DNA of 64,000 nt from JBDRLU01 sp043812795 (GCA_043812795.1 JBDRLU010000033.1:29285-93284), one strand, 5' to 3'; counted from the first letter of the stretch, positions 43,436 through 52,219 are shown. A program made the numbers and translations. The notes: a model not told the origin generated them from the letters alone.

Positions 43436-44107
43436 CTAAATAGCTGGCTTCGTCGCTTTCCAGATTCTGGCGGCTCCGAGTACTACTCGGAGTTCCTCTT
43501 TCATTTTAATACCTGCTTTGCTGAGTAAGCCTTCCAGGTCGGAATTAATAAATTCCAGATAATATTTACCTTCATAAAGTTTGACCAGATGGTAAATCAG
43601 AAACCGGCCAAGTTTATTTTGAGGCAATGCGTAATCAATAATCAGTATCGTCCCTTCCGGTCTGGTCACTCTCACCATTTCTCGCAATGCCCTTTCCCGG
43701 ATGGTCAGCGGCATATCGTGTAAGGCGAAAGAGATACAGGAAACATCGAAGGTACTGGCGGCAAAGGGCAGGTTGGCAGCATCGGCAGCCTGGAATTTCA
43801 CCCCGTGTTTATTGTGGCGATGGGCTATTTCAAGCATGGCTTCCGACAGGTCGATGCCGGTAACATCATAACCCTTACGGGCGAAAGCAAACGCCTGCTT
43901 TCCTGTGCCAGTGGCGACATCCAGTATCTTCGCCCCGTCCCTGGCATCGGCAAAAGTAACTGCTCTATCCCTCAACTTCGAGACGGGCCTGGTTACGATA
44001 TCGTAAAAAGGGGCTAACCCCTTGAATACTCTTTCTATCAGCGAGTAGTATTCTTTTTCTTCAGACGTTATTTTGTTAGCTTGGTTCTTACTCAATTCTA
44101 TTACCAT
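43436..44107 (-). CDS. UbiE/COQ5-like class I SAM methyltransferase
   Basis: A class I methyltransferase of the UbiE/MenG type. AKILDVATGTGKQAFAFARKG is the glycine-rich SAM loop (about 55-75 from this start), YDVTGIDLSEAMLEIA is the acidic strand, and VSCISFALHDMPLTIRE and EGTILIIDYALP are the post-I motifs. The open frame extends to 44215, but it crosses the divergent AOR promoter. The ATG at 44107 follows GAAGGTG and is preferred. Real quinone methylation is uncertain; the family also includes generic small-molecule enzymes. It is divergent from the second AOR gene. Confidence 0.68.
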   Translation of the reverse strand: MVIELSKNQANKITSEEKEYYSLIERVFKGLAPFYDIVTRPVSKLRDRAVTFADARDGAKILDVATGTGKQAFAFARKGYDVTGIDLSEAMLEIAHRHNKHGVKFQAADAANLPFAASTFDVSCISFALHDMPLTIRERALREMVRVTRPEGTILIIDYALPQNKLGRFLIYHLVKLYEGKYYLEFINSDLEGLLSKAGIKMKEELRVVLGAARIWKATKPAI

Positions 44108-44199
44108 CACCTTCGCTAGCTGGGGCACCACCAGATGCTTATTGTACCATCCTTTTGTTTTCAGCAAATCAGCTATGGTGACCGTTTGGGACAGGAGAG

Positions 44200-44229
44200 T
44201 TGAGAATAACGCCAAAAGGCTGCTACAAT
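44200..44229 (+). promoter_or_regulatory. promoter of the second AOR gene
   Basis: TTGAGA (44200-44205), an 18-base spacer and TACAAT (44224-44229). The ATG at 44283 is about 50 bases downstream. Confidence 0.5.
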
Positions 44230-44282
44230 AGAAATCTCACAAAGATTTTTGACGGACTAGTAGAGAAAAAGGGGGTATGGTG

Positions 44283-46157
44283 ATGTCAAAAAGTACGGTG
44301 GGTGGTTATGCCGGTAAAATTCTCCGGGTTGACCTGACCAGAGAACGTATCAGCGAAGAAACTCTGGACGAAGCGACTTTGAGGAAATGGGTCGGTGGGG
44401 TCGGGTTCGGGGCGAAGTACCTTTATGAAGAAGTCTCCCCGCGGGTCAAATGGGACAGCCCGGGCAACCGGCTCATCGTTGCCAGCGGCCCGCTGGGCGG
44501 GACAAGGGTAGGTGGCTCGGGGACGATTTCCATCAGTGCTAAAGGCTGTCTGACCAACGGGGCGACCTCGACCCAGGCCAATGGTTTCATGGGTGCTTAC
44601 ATGAAATTCGCCGGCTATGATGCGGTCATCTTCAAAGGCAAAGCCAAACGGTGGGTCTATCTTTATATGCACGATGGTACCGCCGAACTCAGGGATGCCC
44701 AGCACCTGGTGGGTAAAAATACCTGGGAGACCGAAGACATGATAAAGGCGGAGTTAGGCTATAACGAGCGAGGGATGAGCGTTTTCGGTATCGGGCCAGC
44801 GGGCGAGAACCTGGTGAAATTTGCCGGTATTTTCGGCGATAAAGACCATGCCGCCGGTCACAACGGCATCGGGGCGGTGATGGGTGCCAAAAAGCTGAAG
44901 GCTTTTTGTGCCGCCCGGGGCCGGGGCAGTGTTCCGGTCAAGGACTCGGGGCAACTGTTGCCGGCGGTTGAAGCTATCTGGAAAGGACTCGAGAGCGACC
45001 CAACGACAAAGGCGGTACTCGACTGGGGTACCGGCGGGACTTACGAAGCCGGGGAACAAAGAGTGACCGCGGGAACGCTGCCGGTCAAGAACTACCTGAC
45101 TACTCTTTACCCGGAGGCACGGGTGATGACGTGCCAGTACACCCGGGAACACTGGAATGCCAAACCGAACCCGTGCTGGGCCTGCCGGTCACACCATTGC
45201 CACATGATTACTATTACGGATGGGCCTTACCGGGGGCTGACCGTGGAAGAGCCGGAGTACGAGATGTTTGCTGCCTGGGGGTCCCTGGTGGGTAATACCG
45301 ACCCGGCGGAAGCCCTTGTGCTGTCCAATCTGCTCACTTTGCTGGGGCTGGAAGGCAACGAAGCCGGCTTTCTGATGTCGATGTTGATTGAGCTTTATGA
45401 GAAGGGTGTACTTACGAAGAAAGATACCGACGGGCTCGAGTTGACGTGGGGCAACACGGCGGCGATGCGGACGCTGCTGGAGCGGATAGCCTACCGTGAG
45501 GGTGCTTTTGCCAAGCTGCTGGGTGAAGGCACAGTGCGGGCGGCCAAGGCGCTGGGGAAAGAGGCGCAGGACTGCGGAATTTATGCCCTGAAAGGCCATT
45601 CTCCGCGGGGACATGACCACCGGGGGATGTGGCGGGAAATGTTCGATACGGTTACTTCCGACATCGGCACTTATGAATCAGGCTACTGGGGACCGCCCGA
45701 CCCCGATGTGCCCGGACTGCGGCACCGCTTTGCTCCCGACGAAGTGTCCACACATATCGCCAAGTCGAAAGGGAGACGTCAGTTCGAGGATGCCCTGGGC
45801 ACTTGCGTTTTCTGCACGCGGGTGCCTCTCCAGCTGGTAGTGAATGCCTTTAATGCCGTCACCGGTTGGGACTTCACGCCGAAGGAGGCTCAGGACGTCG
45901 GCTTCAGAGCGGCTAATGCGCTGCGTGCGTTCAATATTCGGCACGGTGTTTCGGTAGAGCTGGAACGTCCGTCTCCGCGCTGGTCGTCGACGCCGGTGGA
46001 TGGCCCGGCTAAAGGTATCAGTGTCGAGCCGCACTGGGACAGTATGCTGGACAATTACTATTCATTGATGGGCTGGGACAGAAAGACAGGAAAACCCTTC
46101 CCGGAGACTTTGAAGAGCCTCGGGCTGGAAAATATTGCCGCCGACCTTTGGAAGTAA
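44283..46157 (+). CDS. aor: aldehyde:ferredoxin oxidoreductase family protein (second copy)
   Basis: A 624-residue AOR-family tungsten enzyme: GYAGKILRVDLTRERIS, GGVGFGAKYLYEEV, GSGTISISAKGCLTNGA, and an N-terminal iron-sulfur ligand group CWACRSHHC, with distal Cys in LGTCVFCTRV. The first cluster motif reads C-x2-C-x4-C, one residue longer than the usual C-x2-C-x3-C seen in the copy at 16203. GGGGGT before ATG 44283 fixes the start (ATG at 44277 is too close). Directly followed by a MoaD-like protein, as in many AOR gene sets. The substrate is not known. Confidence 0.85.
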   Translation: MSKSTVGGYAGKILRVDLTRERISEETLDEATLRKWVGGVGFGAKYLYEEVSPRVKWDSPGNRLIVASGPLGGTRVGGSGTISISAKGCLTNGATSTQANGFMGAYMKFAGYDAVIFKGKAKRWVYLYMHDGTAELRDAQHLVGKNTWETEDMIKAELGYNERGMSVFGIGPAGENLVKFAGIFGDKDHAAGHNGIGAVMGAKKLKAFCAARGRGSVPVKDSGQLLPAVEAIWKGLESDPTTKAVLDWGTGGTYEAGEQRVTAGTLPVKNYLTTLYPEARVMTCQYTREHWNAKPNPCWACRSHHCHMITITDGPYRGLTVEEPEYEMFAAWGSLVGNTDPAEALVLSNLLTLLGLEGNEAGFLMSMLIELYEKGVLTKKDTDGLELTWGNTAAMRTLLERIAYREGAFAKLLGEGTVRAAKALGKEAQDCGIYALKGHSPRGHDHRGMWREMFDTVTSDIGTYESGYWGPPDPDVPGLRHRFAPDEVSTHIAKSKGRRQFEDALGTCVFCTRVPLQLVVNAFNAVTGWDFTPKEAQDVGFRAANALRAFNIRHGVSVELERPSPRWSSTPVDGPAKGISVEPHWDSMLDNYYSLMGWDRKTGKPFPETLKSLGLENIAADLWK

Positions 46158-46192
46158 TGCCATTATTTCCCACGGTCTGAGGATAGAGAGTA

Positions 46193-46501
46193 TTGAGTAC
46201 GGGCAAAGTCAGGGTAGAAATCCGCCCCTGGTTGAGCGATGGGCTTAGTCCTAACGGGTCGGGGGCCGTCGTTCTGGAAGAGCAAATAGAAAAAGGGGCT
46301 ACGGTCAGTGGCTTGCTTACCCGATTGGCCGCCGAACACAAGGCCCTGGGTAAAGTGTTGTTCGAGCCGGACGGTCGCCAGCTTAACGGTGAGGTGTGCA
46401 TCGTAGTCGATGGCCGGCTGTTACAGTTGCCCGGGGAACTGGACAAGGGGCTGAAGGACGGGACGACTATTACGCTGCTGCCGGTAATCGACGGCGGGTA
46501 A
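46193..46501 (+). CDS. MoaD/ThiS-like ubiquitin-fold sulfur carrier
   Basis: A 102-residue beta-grasp protein ending in IDGG, the C-terminal Gly-Gly used for thiocarboxylation. It contains VSGLLTRLAAEH and GTTITLLPVIDGG, a normal MoaD arrangement, with extended N-terminus. TTG at 46193 (after GAGGATAGAGAG) is the most likely start. It lies 36 bases behind the AOR gene on the same strand, and probably contributes the dithiolene sulfur of the tungstopterin cofactor for that enzyme. No MoaE or MoeB gene is nearby. Confidence 0.78.
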   Translation: MSTGKVRVEIRPWLSDGLSPNGSGAVVLEEQIEKGATVSGLLTRLAAEHKALGKVLFEPDGRQLNGEVCIVVDGRLLQLPGELDKGLKDGTTITLLPVIDGG

Positions 46502-46576
46502 GCCAATGGTAGCCAGCAGGTCGCCGCTATGGTTCGACAAGCTTAGGGAGTTTTGCCCTAAAGTAACTAGATTAAT

Positions 46577-46666
46577 GTCATTCTGACCCTGAACGCAGTG
46601 AAGGGGAAGAATCCGTCCTATCCACTCCAAGAACGGATTCTTCGTCGTTTCACTCCTCAGAATGAC
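46577..46666. repeat. imperfect 90-bp inverted repeat
   Basis: GTCATTCTGA at the left and TCAGAATGAC at the right, with inner arms AAGAATCCGT/ACGGATTCTT. The form is like the dispersed hairpin-forming repeats widespread in bacterial genomes. It lies between convergent genes (46501 and 46706) and may act as a terminator, but has no T tract. Confidence 0.65.
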
Positions 46667-46705
46667 TTTTGGGGCAAGGCTGGCTCAGGGCGAGCGGGAA
46701 GAATC

Positions 46706-47917
46706 TTAGTAAATTATCTTCTCTTCGACCAGCCGGGCTATCTCTTCCTTCGATAGCCCCAGCAACTGGCCGAAGACGTAATCGTTCTGCTCGCCGAGGA
46801 GAGGGGCGTAGCGCGGCGGCTTGCGGCCGAGGCCGCTGGCCTGCCAGGGCAGGTCGTACAGGGTCAGCCCACCGGCGATGGGATGGTCCACATTTAAGAA
46901 AATGCCGCGTTCTTGAAAATGGGGGTCGAAGAAGACGCCTTCGATATTGAGCACCGGCGCGGCGGCCACGCCTGCTTTCTGCAATAGTTCAGCGGCCTCG
47001 TAGTCCGTGTGGGTGAGTGTCCATTCCGTGACGTGCTTATCGAGTTCATCCAGATTCCCAAGGCGGTGGGATAAGTCGGAGAATTTCGGGTCGCCGGTCC
47101 ACGTGGGATTACCGATGGCTGTACAGAAAGCCTGCCATTCGTCTTCGGTCTTGACGGCGATGGAGACCCACTTGTCATCGCCTTTACAGCGATAGTTGCC
47201 GTGCGGGGCCATGTGGGGCCGTAAATTCCCCTGGCAGCCCGCCACCCGCCCGTTCATGAAATAGTCCATCATGGCCTCACCGATAAGCGATGTCGTCACT
47301 TCGCTCTGCGAGAGGTCGATATATTGCCCCTGGCCGGTCCGTTCGCGATATCTGAGGGCGGCCATGACGGTAAAGGCGCCATAAAGGGTCGCCACCACAT
47401 CGGCATAGGCGTGCTTGAAGCCTAATGGGCGGTCGTCCCGGTAGCCGAGCATACTATCGATACCGGCGAGGGCACTTAATAATGGCGCGTAGGCCAGCAT
47501 TTCGGATAGCGGCCCGTACTGCCCGGCCGGAGACAGCGAGAGCATGATAATATCCGGCTTGATTTTGACCAGAGAGTCGTAGTCGAGGCCGTGGCGTTTC
47601 AAGGTGCCCACGCCGAAGTTTTCATTGACGATATCGCTTTTCCGGATGAGTTCTAAAATAAGCTCGTGTCCTCTGGGCGTCGTCCAGTCCAGCGTGATGC
47701 TCATTTTACTGCGGTTATTGTTGTGGAAGGCAGGATTGACTTCTAGGGTATCGCCCAGTTCAAACACTCTACCGAGGCGGAGGCCGTCCAGCCTCTTTTT
47801 CGATTCAATCTTGATGACTTCGGCACCATGGTCGGCGAGAATATGGCCTAAAACGGTGCCCGCCCACACCCAGCCGAAATCGACGACACGGTAGCCTTCG
47901 AAAGGTAGCTTCGCCAT
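46706..47917 (-). CDS. CaiB/BaiF class III CoA-transferase
   Basis: A 403-residue class III CoA-transferase. It opens with PFEGYRVVDFGWVWAGTVLGHILADHGAEVIKIE, matching the family start; the catalytic Asp is expected within NVNFxDLSQSE-like sequence (here YIDLSQSEVTTS). It exchanges CoA between acyl-CoA and a free acid. Its start overlaps the stop of the previous gene by one base; the two adjacent genes are similar in length and probably form a heteromeric enzyme (as BbsEF does) or two enzymes of one pathway. The acid acceptor cannot be read. Confidence 0.85.
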   Translation of the reverse strand: MAKLPFEGYRVVDFGWVWAGTVLGHILADHGAEVIKIESKKRLDGLRLGRVFELGDTLEVNPAFHNNNRSKMSITLDWTTPRGHELILELIRKSDIVNENFGVGTLKRHGLDYDSLVKIKPDIIMLSLSPAGQYGPLSEMLAYAPLLSALAGIDSMLGYRDDRPLGFKHAYADVVATLYGAFTVMAALRYRERTGQGQYIDLSQSEVTTSLIGEAMMDYFMNGRVAGCQGNLRPHMAPHGNYRCKGDDKWVSIAVKTEDEWQAFCTAIGNPTWTGDPKFSDLSHRLGNLDELDKHVTEWTLTHTDYEAAELLQKAGVAAAPVLNIEGVFFDPHFQERGIFLNVDHPIAGGLTLYDLPWQASGLGRKPPRYAPLLGEQNDYVFGQLLGLSKEEIARLVEEKIIY

Positions 47918-49131
47918 TATATCGTCCCCTCCTTCCGGAGTGCGTCCAGGTCGGCTTTGGAGTAGCCGAGTTTTTCACAATATATCTCTTCGTTGTGCTC
48001 GCCGAGGCGCGGCGCCGCCCGTTGGATAAGAAAAGGTGTTTTCGAAAGCTGGTAGCCGGCACCGGGGTATTTCAGCTTACCGGCCGCGGGATGGTCAATT
48101 TCGACGAAATAGCCCCGCTCTTTCAGGTGCTCGTCGTTGGCGACGTCCTCGACCGTCCTTATCGGCGCGGCGGGCACGCCGTTGCTCTGGCAAAGCTGAA
48201 AAATTTCTTCCTTGGTGTGCTGCATCAGCCAGGGCATCAGGTAGGCATCGGCCTGCGTGGCATATTCGTCGCTGGTCTTGATGCGGTCCTTGAAGATAGG
48301 GTCGTCGGCCCAGGCCGGATTGCCCATGATGCCGAGAAATTTTTGCCACTGGCGGTTCTGCGGCGTATCGATGCAGACATAGCCGTCCTTGCAGGGATAG
48401 ACGGCATCGGTATAGCCCTGGTGGATGACGCGGAAGCCGGTGCGGGTACGGATGCCCTCTTCATCGAGGAAGGCCTGCGCTCCGTGCCCGATATGAAAAG
48501 TCGCCCAGCACTGGGCTTCGGCGAGGTCGATGTGGCTGCCTTCGCCCGTCCGGTCGCGGTTGAAGAGAGAAATCATGGTGACGAGGGCGCCCTGGAGTCC
48601 GGCCTGATAATGGGCCTGGCACATGGGCGGGGCTAACGGCTCGCGCTCGGGATAGCCGCTGGCGGCGCTGATGCCCCCTAAAGCACAGGTATTGATATCG
48701 TAGGCTTTCCAGTCTTTATACGGGCCGGTCAGGCCGAAAGGCGAGAGGGAGAGCATGATGAGCTTCGGGTTGATTTCTTTTACCGACTCGAAATCAAGCT
48801 TGAGTTCTTTTACCAGCGGGTAGGGGTAATTGTGGACAAAGATATCGGCGTCTTCGAGCAGTTTGAGAAAGATTTCACGGCCGGCCGGCGGCTGCGGGGC
48901 GAGGGTGACGCCGAATTTATTGATATTGAGGTAGAGGAACAGGCCGCTTTTTTCGATATCCGGGGTGTCCCCGGGGAAGGGGCCGTGGCGGCGGGCTTCT
49001 TCACCGGTGTGCGGCGGCTCGATTTTGACGACCTCCGCCCCCAAGTCCGCCAGCAGTTTGGTACAAAATGGGGCCGAGATAAAAGACCCCCACTCCACCA
49101 CCTTCAAGTCAGCTAACGCTTGCTCAGCCAA
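47917..49131 (-). CDS. CaiB/BaiF class III CoA-transferase
   Basis: A 404-residue CoA-transferase, the upstream member of the first pair. LKVVEWGSFISAPFCTKLLADLGAEVVKIE is the family N-terminus, and GSHIDLAEAQCWATF holds the catalytic Asp. Its stop and the start of the next gene share one base. The promoter is not identified; 288 bases upstream are noncoding and include a 10-bp inverted repeat at 49311-49361. Together with the next gene, it precedes an AT-rich island. Confidence 0.85.
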   Translation of the reverse strand: MAEQALADLKVVEWGSFISAPFCTKLLADLGAEVVKIEPPHTGEEARRHGPFPGDTPDIEKSGLFLYLNINKFGVTLAPQPPAGREIFLKLLEDADIFVHNYPYPLVKELKLDFESVKEINPKLIMLSLSPFGLTGPYKDWKAYDINTCALGGISAASGYPEREPLAPPMCQAHYQAGLQGALVTMISLFNRDRTGEGSHIDLAEAQCWATFHIGHGAQAFLDEEGIRTRTGFRVIHQGYTDAVYPCKDGYVCIDTPQNRQWQKFLGIMGNPAWADDPIFKDRIKTSDEYATQADAYLMPWLMQHTKEEIFQLCQSNGVPAAPIRTVEDVANDEHLKERGYFVEIDHPAAGKLKYPGAGYQLSKTPFLIQRAAPRLGEHNEEIYCEKLGYSKADLDALRKEGTI

Positions 49132-49419
49132 ATCCGGTCTGCCTCCTCTAAGTTAACCGAGGACATTATATACGGTAAGGCTGGTTCGACTCAATGGGAA
49201 GGGTTTTGGTCAGCAGTATATATCTGGACTTTAGCATTATTATGGAGTCTGAATGCCGATGATGCGGCGAAGACACAAAAAGTTTAGCCTGTTTGACAAC
49301 CTTAACAAGATGTAAGATTACAAAGTAGGTTGAAAGCCTCTATGATAGTACTAATCTTACACAAAGAAGTTAACTCGATGAAGGCCGCCACAAGACCGAC
49401 TAAAACACTTAGATATATA
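49132..49419. other. noncoding gap with an inverted repeat
   Basis: About 290 bases between the CoA-transferase and the AT-rich three-gene operon. It contains TGTAAGATTA (49311-49320) and its complement TAATCTTACA (49352-49361), 31 bases apart; possibly an operator or a trace of insertion. No ORF or RNA gene recognised. Confidence 0.4.
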
Positions 49420-50202
49420 CTAGAGCAAGTTGGACTGTTTCCACCTTCTATCAAAGTTCTCGTTTAATGCTTCGTAAATGTTCTTACTACTCGCTTCATC
49501 CAACATGATAGCAAATGATTCCTTCGCGCCCAAATCCTTTATACTGTGACCGAGAAGTACTACAGAACTCGGAGAAATAATGTATCTATCATGCAAATCA
49601 GTGTTAGGATAATTCCCGAAATCGATATTAGGATTTTCTGATTTGAAATCCTTAAGTTCCCTGAGCAACTTAGTTCTTGCATTCGTGTTTGTAATGTTTT
49701 CGATCCTAGTCAAGAATTTGATAGGTCTTCCTTTCACCTCTTTTACAATATCAAGTGTTCTCTCGCTACAATAGGGGTCTACAATCTTTATCTCACCATC
49801 AAGCGTGTTTAAGATGCTATTTGCTAAAATCCTTTTACTTGAATATCTCTGCTCAGGTTCGAAATAGAGTATCTCTAACTCGCCCTCTCCTCTGAGAGAC
49901 TTCAACTGTTCTTTGCCAGGTTTCATTATCTCGTAATAAACCCCGCTACTTTGCAGGTTAGTATAGATTCTGTCACCAGCTCTATTGAGAGATTGTGTTA
50001 TGCTCGTTACTTTGATGTTTACCTCTTGTACATCCCGGAGGATAGAAGCTATTTGTTCTGCAGTCAATCTCTTTATTAACAATTTGTCTTTAGCAACCCA
50101 AAGAATCCATAATGCCCGCTCGAGGATTGTATTACAATCCTCGAGCCGAGGGATGTCGCTAATGTCAGCGGTTAAGAATCTCTCCTGGATGGTTAAGGCC
50201 AT
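49420..50202 (-). CDS. PLD-like domain protein, AT-rich island
   Basis: A 260-residue protein of unknown role. Residues 20-100 look helical and resemble a winged-helix DNA-binding region. Residues 120-260 form a phospholipase-D-like fold, seen as KIVDPYCSERTLD, then LHDRYIISPSSVVLLGHSIKDLGAKESFAIML (parts). The canonical HxK is replaced by HDR, and only one such motif is present, so hydrolase activity is uncertain. Similar PLD-like domains occur in phage-defence and repair proteins, which is a weak analogy. Last gene of a three-gene operon (six bases after the preceding stop). The gene is much richer in A+T than its neighbours. Confidence 0.6.
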   Translation of the reverse strand: MALTIQERFLTADISDIPRLEDCNTILERALWILWVAKDKLLIKRLTAEQIASILRDVQEVNIKVTSITQSLNRAGDRIYTNLQSSGVYYEIMKPGKEQLKSLRGEGELEILYFEPEQRYSSKRILANSILNTLDGEIKIVDPYCSERTLDIVKEVKGRPIKFLTRIENITNTNARTKLLRELKDFKSENPNIDFGNYPNTDLHDRYIISPSSVVLLGHSIKDLGAKESFAIMLDEASSKNIYEALNENFDRRWKQSNLL

Positions 50203-50208
50203 ATTATT

Positions 50209-50619
50209 TTACTTCTCCACGAATCCGCCTTCTACAAGTTGCTCACCCGTGTTAGTCAGAACCAATGCCTTCGCTTTATCCTTTTTCTCTTTATCTTCCA
50301 TCATGTAACCCTTTTTAATATTGTAAAACACCGCTAGATGTATGTTTTTTGGGAAGGGTTCTTTAGCTGATCTGAAGCCATTTTCCAAGTCGCTAACATT
50401 AAAAGGTGATACCGATTCATGCTTCTCAAGATAGTACCCTATCACCAACGTTTTATGGATTCCGCTTTTAGGTTTCTTAGACAACAGGAATTCTTTTAGG
50501 GACATCTTCTTTGGTGAACTACTCGGCTCAGTTTGAGATTTCGATTCTAATTTACTAATTCTTTTTTCATGGTCTTCCATTTGCTTTTTTAATGCGTTGA
50601 GCGTATCTTCAACTGACAT
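50209..50619 (-). CDS. coiled-coil protein with winged-helix-like C-terminus, unknown
   Basis: A 136-residue hypothetical. Residues 1-30 form a heptad-like coiled coil (LNALKKQMEDHEKRISKLES). A serine-proline linker follows, then a compact domain beginning KTLVIGYYLEKHESVSPFNVSDLE, whose helix pattern (short helices, then VFYNIKKGYM and LTNTGEQLVEGG) resembles a winged-helix regulator domain. Its start overlaps the preceding gene by 11 bases and it is six bases from the PLD-like gene. I do not recognise a named family. Lysine-rich and probably soluble. Confidence 0.6.
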   Translation of the reverse strand: MSVEDTLNALKKQMEDHEKRISKLESKSQTEPSSSPKKMSLKEFLLSKKPKSGIHKTLVIGYYLEKHESVSPFNVSDLENGFRSAKEPFPKNIHLAVFYNIKKGYMMEDKEKKDKAKALVLTNTGEQLVEGGFVEK

Positions 50620-51049
50620 CCTTCTTGCCCTCCTTGCTCACCTTTTTGAGCATATCTTTGAGTGATTTCTCAACAACATTCAAGGCTACCACATGATAAC
50701 TTAACTTCCCTTTTGTAGTCGTCTTGATCTTATTATCATCTCGAAGGGTTTTTAGCCAAGGCAGCAGAGAACCTTTAGGAACACCTAATTCATCCATCAA
50801 TTCACTATTACTCGCATCATCGGTAGGAGTTAATTCAGCTTCTTTAGCATATAACTTGCCAATCAAATAAAGTATGATGCATTCCGTACCTGTCAGTTTA
50901 TCCTTGGGTAGAACGTCAATCTTACCGTCTTTGGTGATTCGAATTAGTTGCTTCGCAAGGTCAAAATTCTTTTCAAGTGCACTTCCATAATCAACAGTCA
51001 TCTCTTCAATTATTTTTCGTTTCAAGGTACTAAGAGTTTGATTGGCCAT
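50609..51049 (-). CDS. winged-helix-like protein, unknown, first gene of the island
   Basis: A 146-residue hypothetical. The middle (about 50-110) contains TGTECIILYLIGKLYAKEAEL and ELMDELGVPKGSLLPWLKTL, consistent with a helix-turn-helix where the latter part would be the recognition helix. The C-terminus is a charged helix. It has a well-formed promoter (TTGACA-17-TATGCT at 51086-51114) and ribosome site GGAAGGTGATAT before the ATG. It overlaps the next gene by 11 bases. Not a recognised family; transcriptional or DNA-binding function is inferred. Confidence 0.6.
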   Translation of the reverse strand: MANQTLSTLKRKIIEEMTVDYGSALEKNFDLAKQLIRITKDGKIDVLPKDKLTGTECIILYLIGKLYAKEAELTPTDDASNSELMDELGVPKGSLLPWLKTLRDDNKIKTTTKGKLSYHVVALNVVEKSLKDMLKKVSKEGKKDVS

Positions 51050-51085
51050 ATATCACCTTCCAAATATAATAATAATCTATATACA

Positions 51086-51114
51086 AGCATAATCCTAATT
51101 TAGTATAATGTCAA
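51086..51114 (-). promoter_or_regulatory. promoter of the three-gene AT-rich operon
   Basis: On the minus strand TTGACA (51114-51109), a 17-base spacer and TATGCT (51091-51086), 37 bases before the ATG. No repressor site is obvious. Confidence 0.65.
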
Positions 51115-51328
51115 GGGCTTTCTGTCTATGTTCGTATTAGTATTTATAATCCAATAATTCTTCGAACCATGCATAGATTATTTTTATACTATCTTATTTA
51201 TGTATGGCAAAAATCAAGGTGTGTGAAAAGCTCTGGCTTCACTAACATCCACTGCTGTGGAGAAATAGAATTTGCTGAAGTAGCGGAACGGCTGCCGGTA
51301 TTCTAGCTCACGTACGTCTTACCCGGGG

Positions 51329-52060
51329 TTATTTATAAATCGAAGACATAAAAGTAATATAGTAAATTTCGCCGGACTTGTAGGTGCCGACAGCGCCATA
51401 GGTATTCAGGTCGTTGATAAGCACGTTTTCGTAATCATAAACATTTACTGTCCAGGTTATCAGGGCGGCATTGGCCACCTGCTCGACCGTGCCGTAGCGT
51501 ATCGCCCAGAAAACGTTTTGATAGACGCCACCCAGGCTGGAGTAATGGTATTTCCCCAGGGCCGCCATTTCCTTGCTGTTCTGGAGGGCCAGCCCGTAAA
51601 GGTTTACTCCCCACTGGAGTTCAGGAACACCGGCTTTTCTCCGTTCGGCGTTGATGATGGCGAAGATAGTCTGGTCGATTTCATCTTCTTTTAGTGCCGT
51701 TGTCCCCGAAATCATGGCATCATATTTACTTTGCAGGTCGGCGAATTTATCATTCAGTTCGCTATATCTGGTATTCAGGTCGTCGTAGTTAGCCTGGGCA
51801 GTCTGGATGGCCGCCGTTTGCGTTTCATATTGTTTTTGCAGGTCTTCATAGCGGGTATTCAAGGCCTGATATTGGGCGTCGCCAAGATTGGCGGCGTTGA
51901 GTTGCGACTGCAGGGCGGCGACCTGTCCTTTGACGGTCTCCAGTTCGGCCTTCACGGCATCGTACTCTTGCTGGGATACCCCTGATTTGCAGCCAAGCAT
52001 CGTCGCCAGAATAACGATTGACAGAAGCGAAAAGAGACTGATTTTTATTTTCCTGGCCAT
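51329..52060 (-). CDS. lipoprotein with coiled coil and CAP/SCP-like domain
   Basis: A 243-residue envelope lipoprotein. The signal ends at TMLGC (lipobox, Cys24). Residues 28-115 form a long heptad coiled coil (e.g. YDAVKAELETVKGQVAALQSQL and LNTRYSELNDKFADLQSKY in parts). The C-terminal part starts with FAIINAERRKAGVPELQW and contains YGLALQNSKEMAALGKYHYSS, the pattern of the CAP superfamily (SCP/PR-1) though cysteines and the usual His pair are not obvious. Function uncertain; it probably anchors to the membrane with the CAP-like domain outside. Confidence 0.72.
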   Translation of the reverse strand: MARKIKISLFSLLSIVILATMLGCKSGVSQQEYDAVKAELETVKGQVAALQSQLNAANLGDAQYQALNTRYEDLQKQYETQTAAIQTAQANYDDLNTRYSELNDKFADLQSKYDAMISGTTALKEDEIDQTIFAIINAERRKAGVPELQWGVNLYGLALQNSKEMAALGKYHYSSLGGVYQNVFWAIRYGTVEQVANAALITWTVNVYDYENVLINDLNTYGAVGTYKSGEIYYITFMSSIYK

Positions 52061-52111
52061 ATCACACCTTCCACGGCGATATTGTTTTTAAAGGGCGACC
52101 TCACCCTTAAT

Positions 52112-52162
52112 CCCTCTCCTAGAAGGAGAGGGAAAATAATGATAAGAGGGCTTCGCCCTCTT
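52112..52162. repeat. two small hairpins downstream of tRNA-Gly
   Basis: CCCTCTCCT/AGGAGAGGG (arms within 52112-52132) and AAGAGGGC/GCCCTCTT (52144-52162, three-base loop). The second lies about 60 bases after the minus-strand tRNA end and may terminate it. The former resembles widespread CCCTCTCC repeats. Confidence 0.5.
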
Positions 52163-52219
52163 CTAGCAACTCCATTAAGACCGCTGCTTCAACAAAAACC
52201 AAATTGAACCTTTTTAAAG

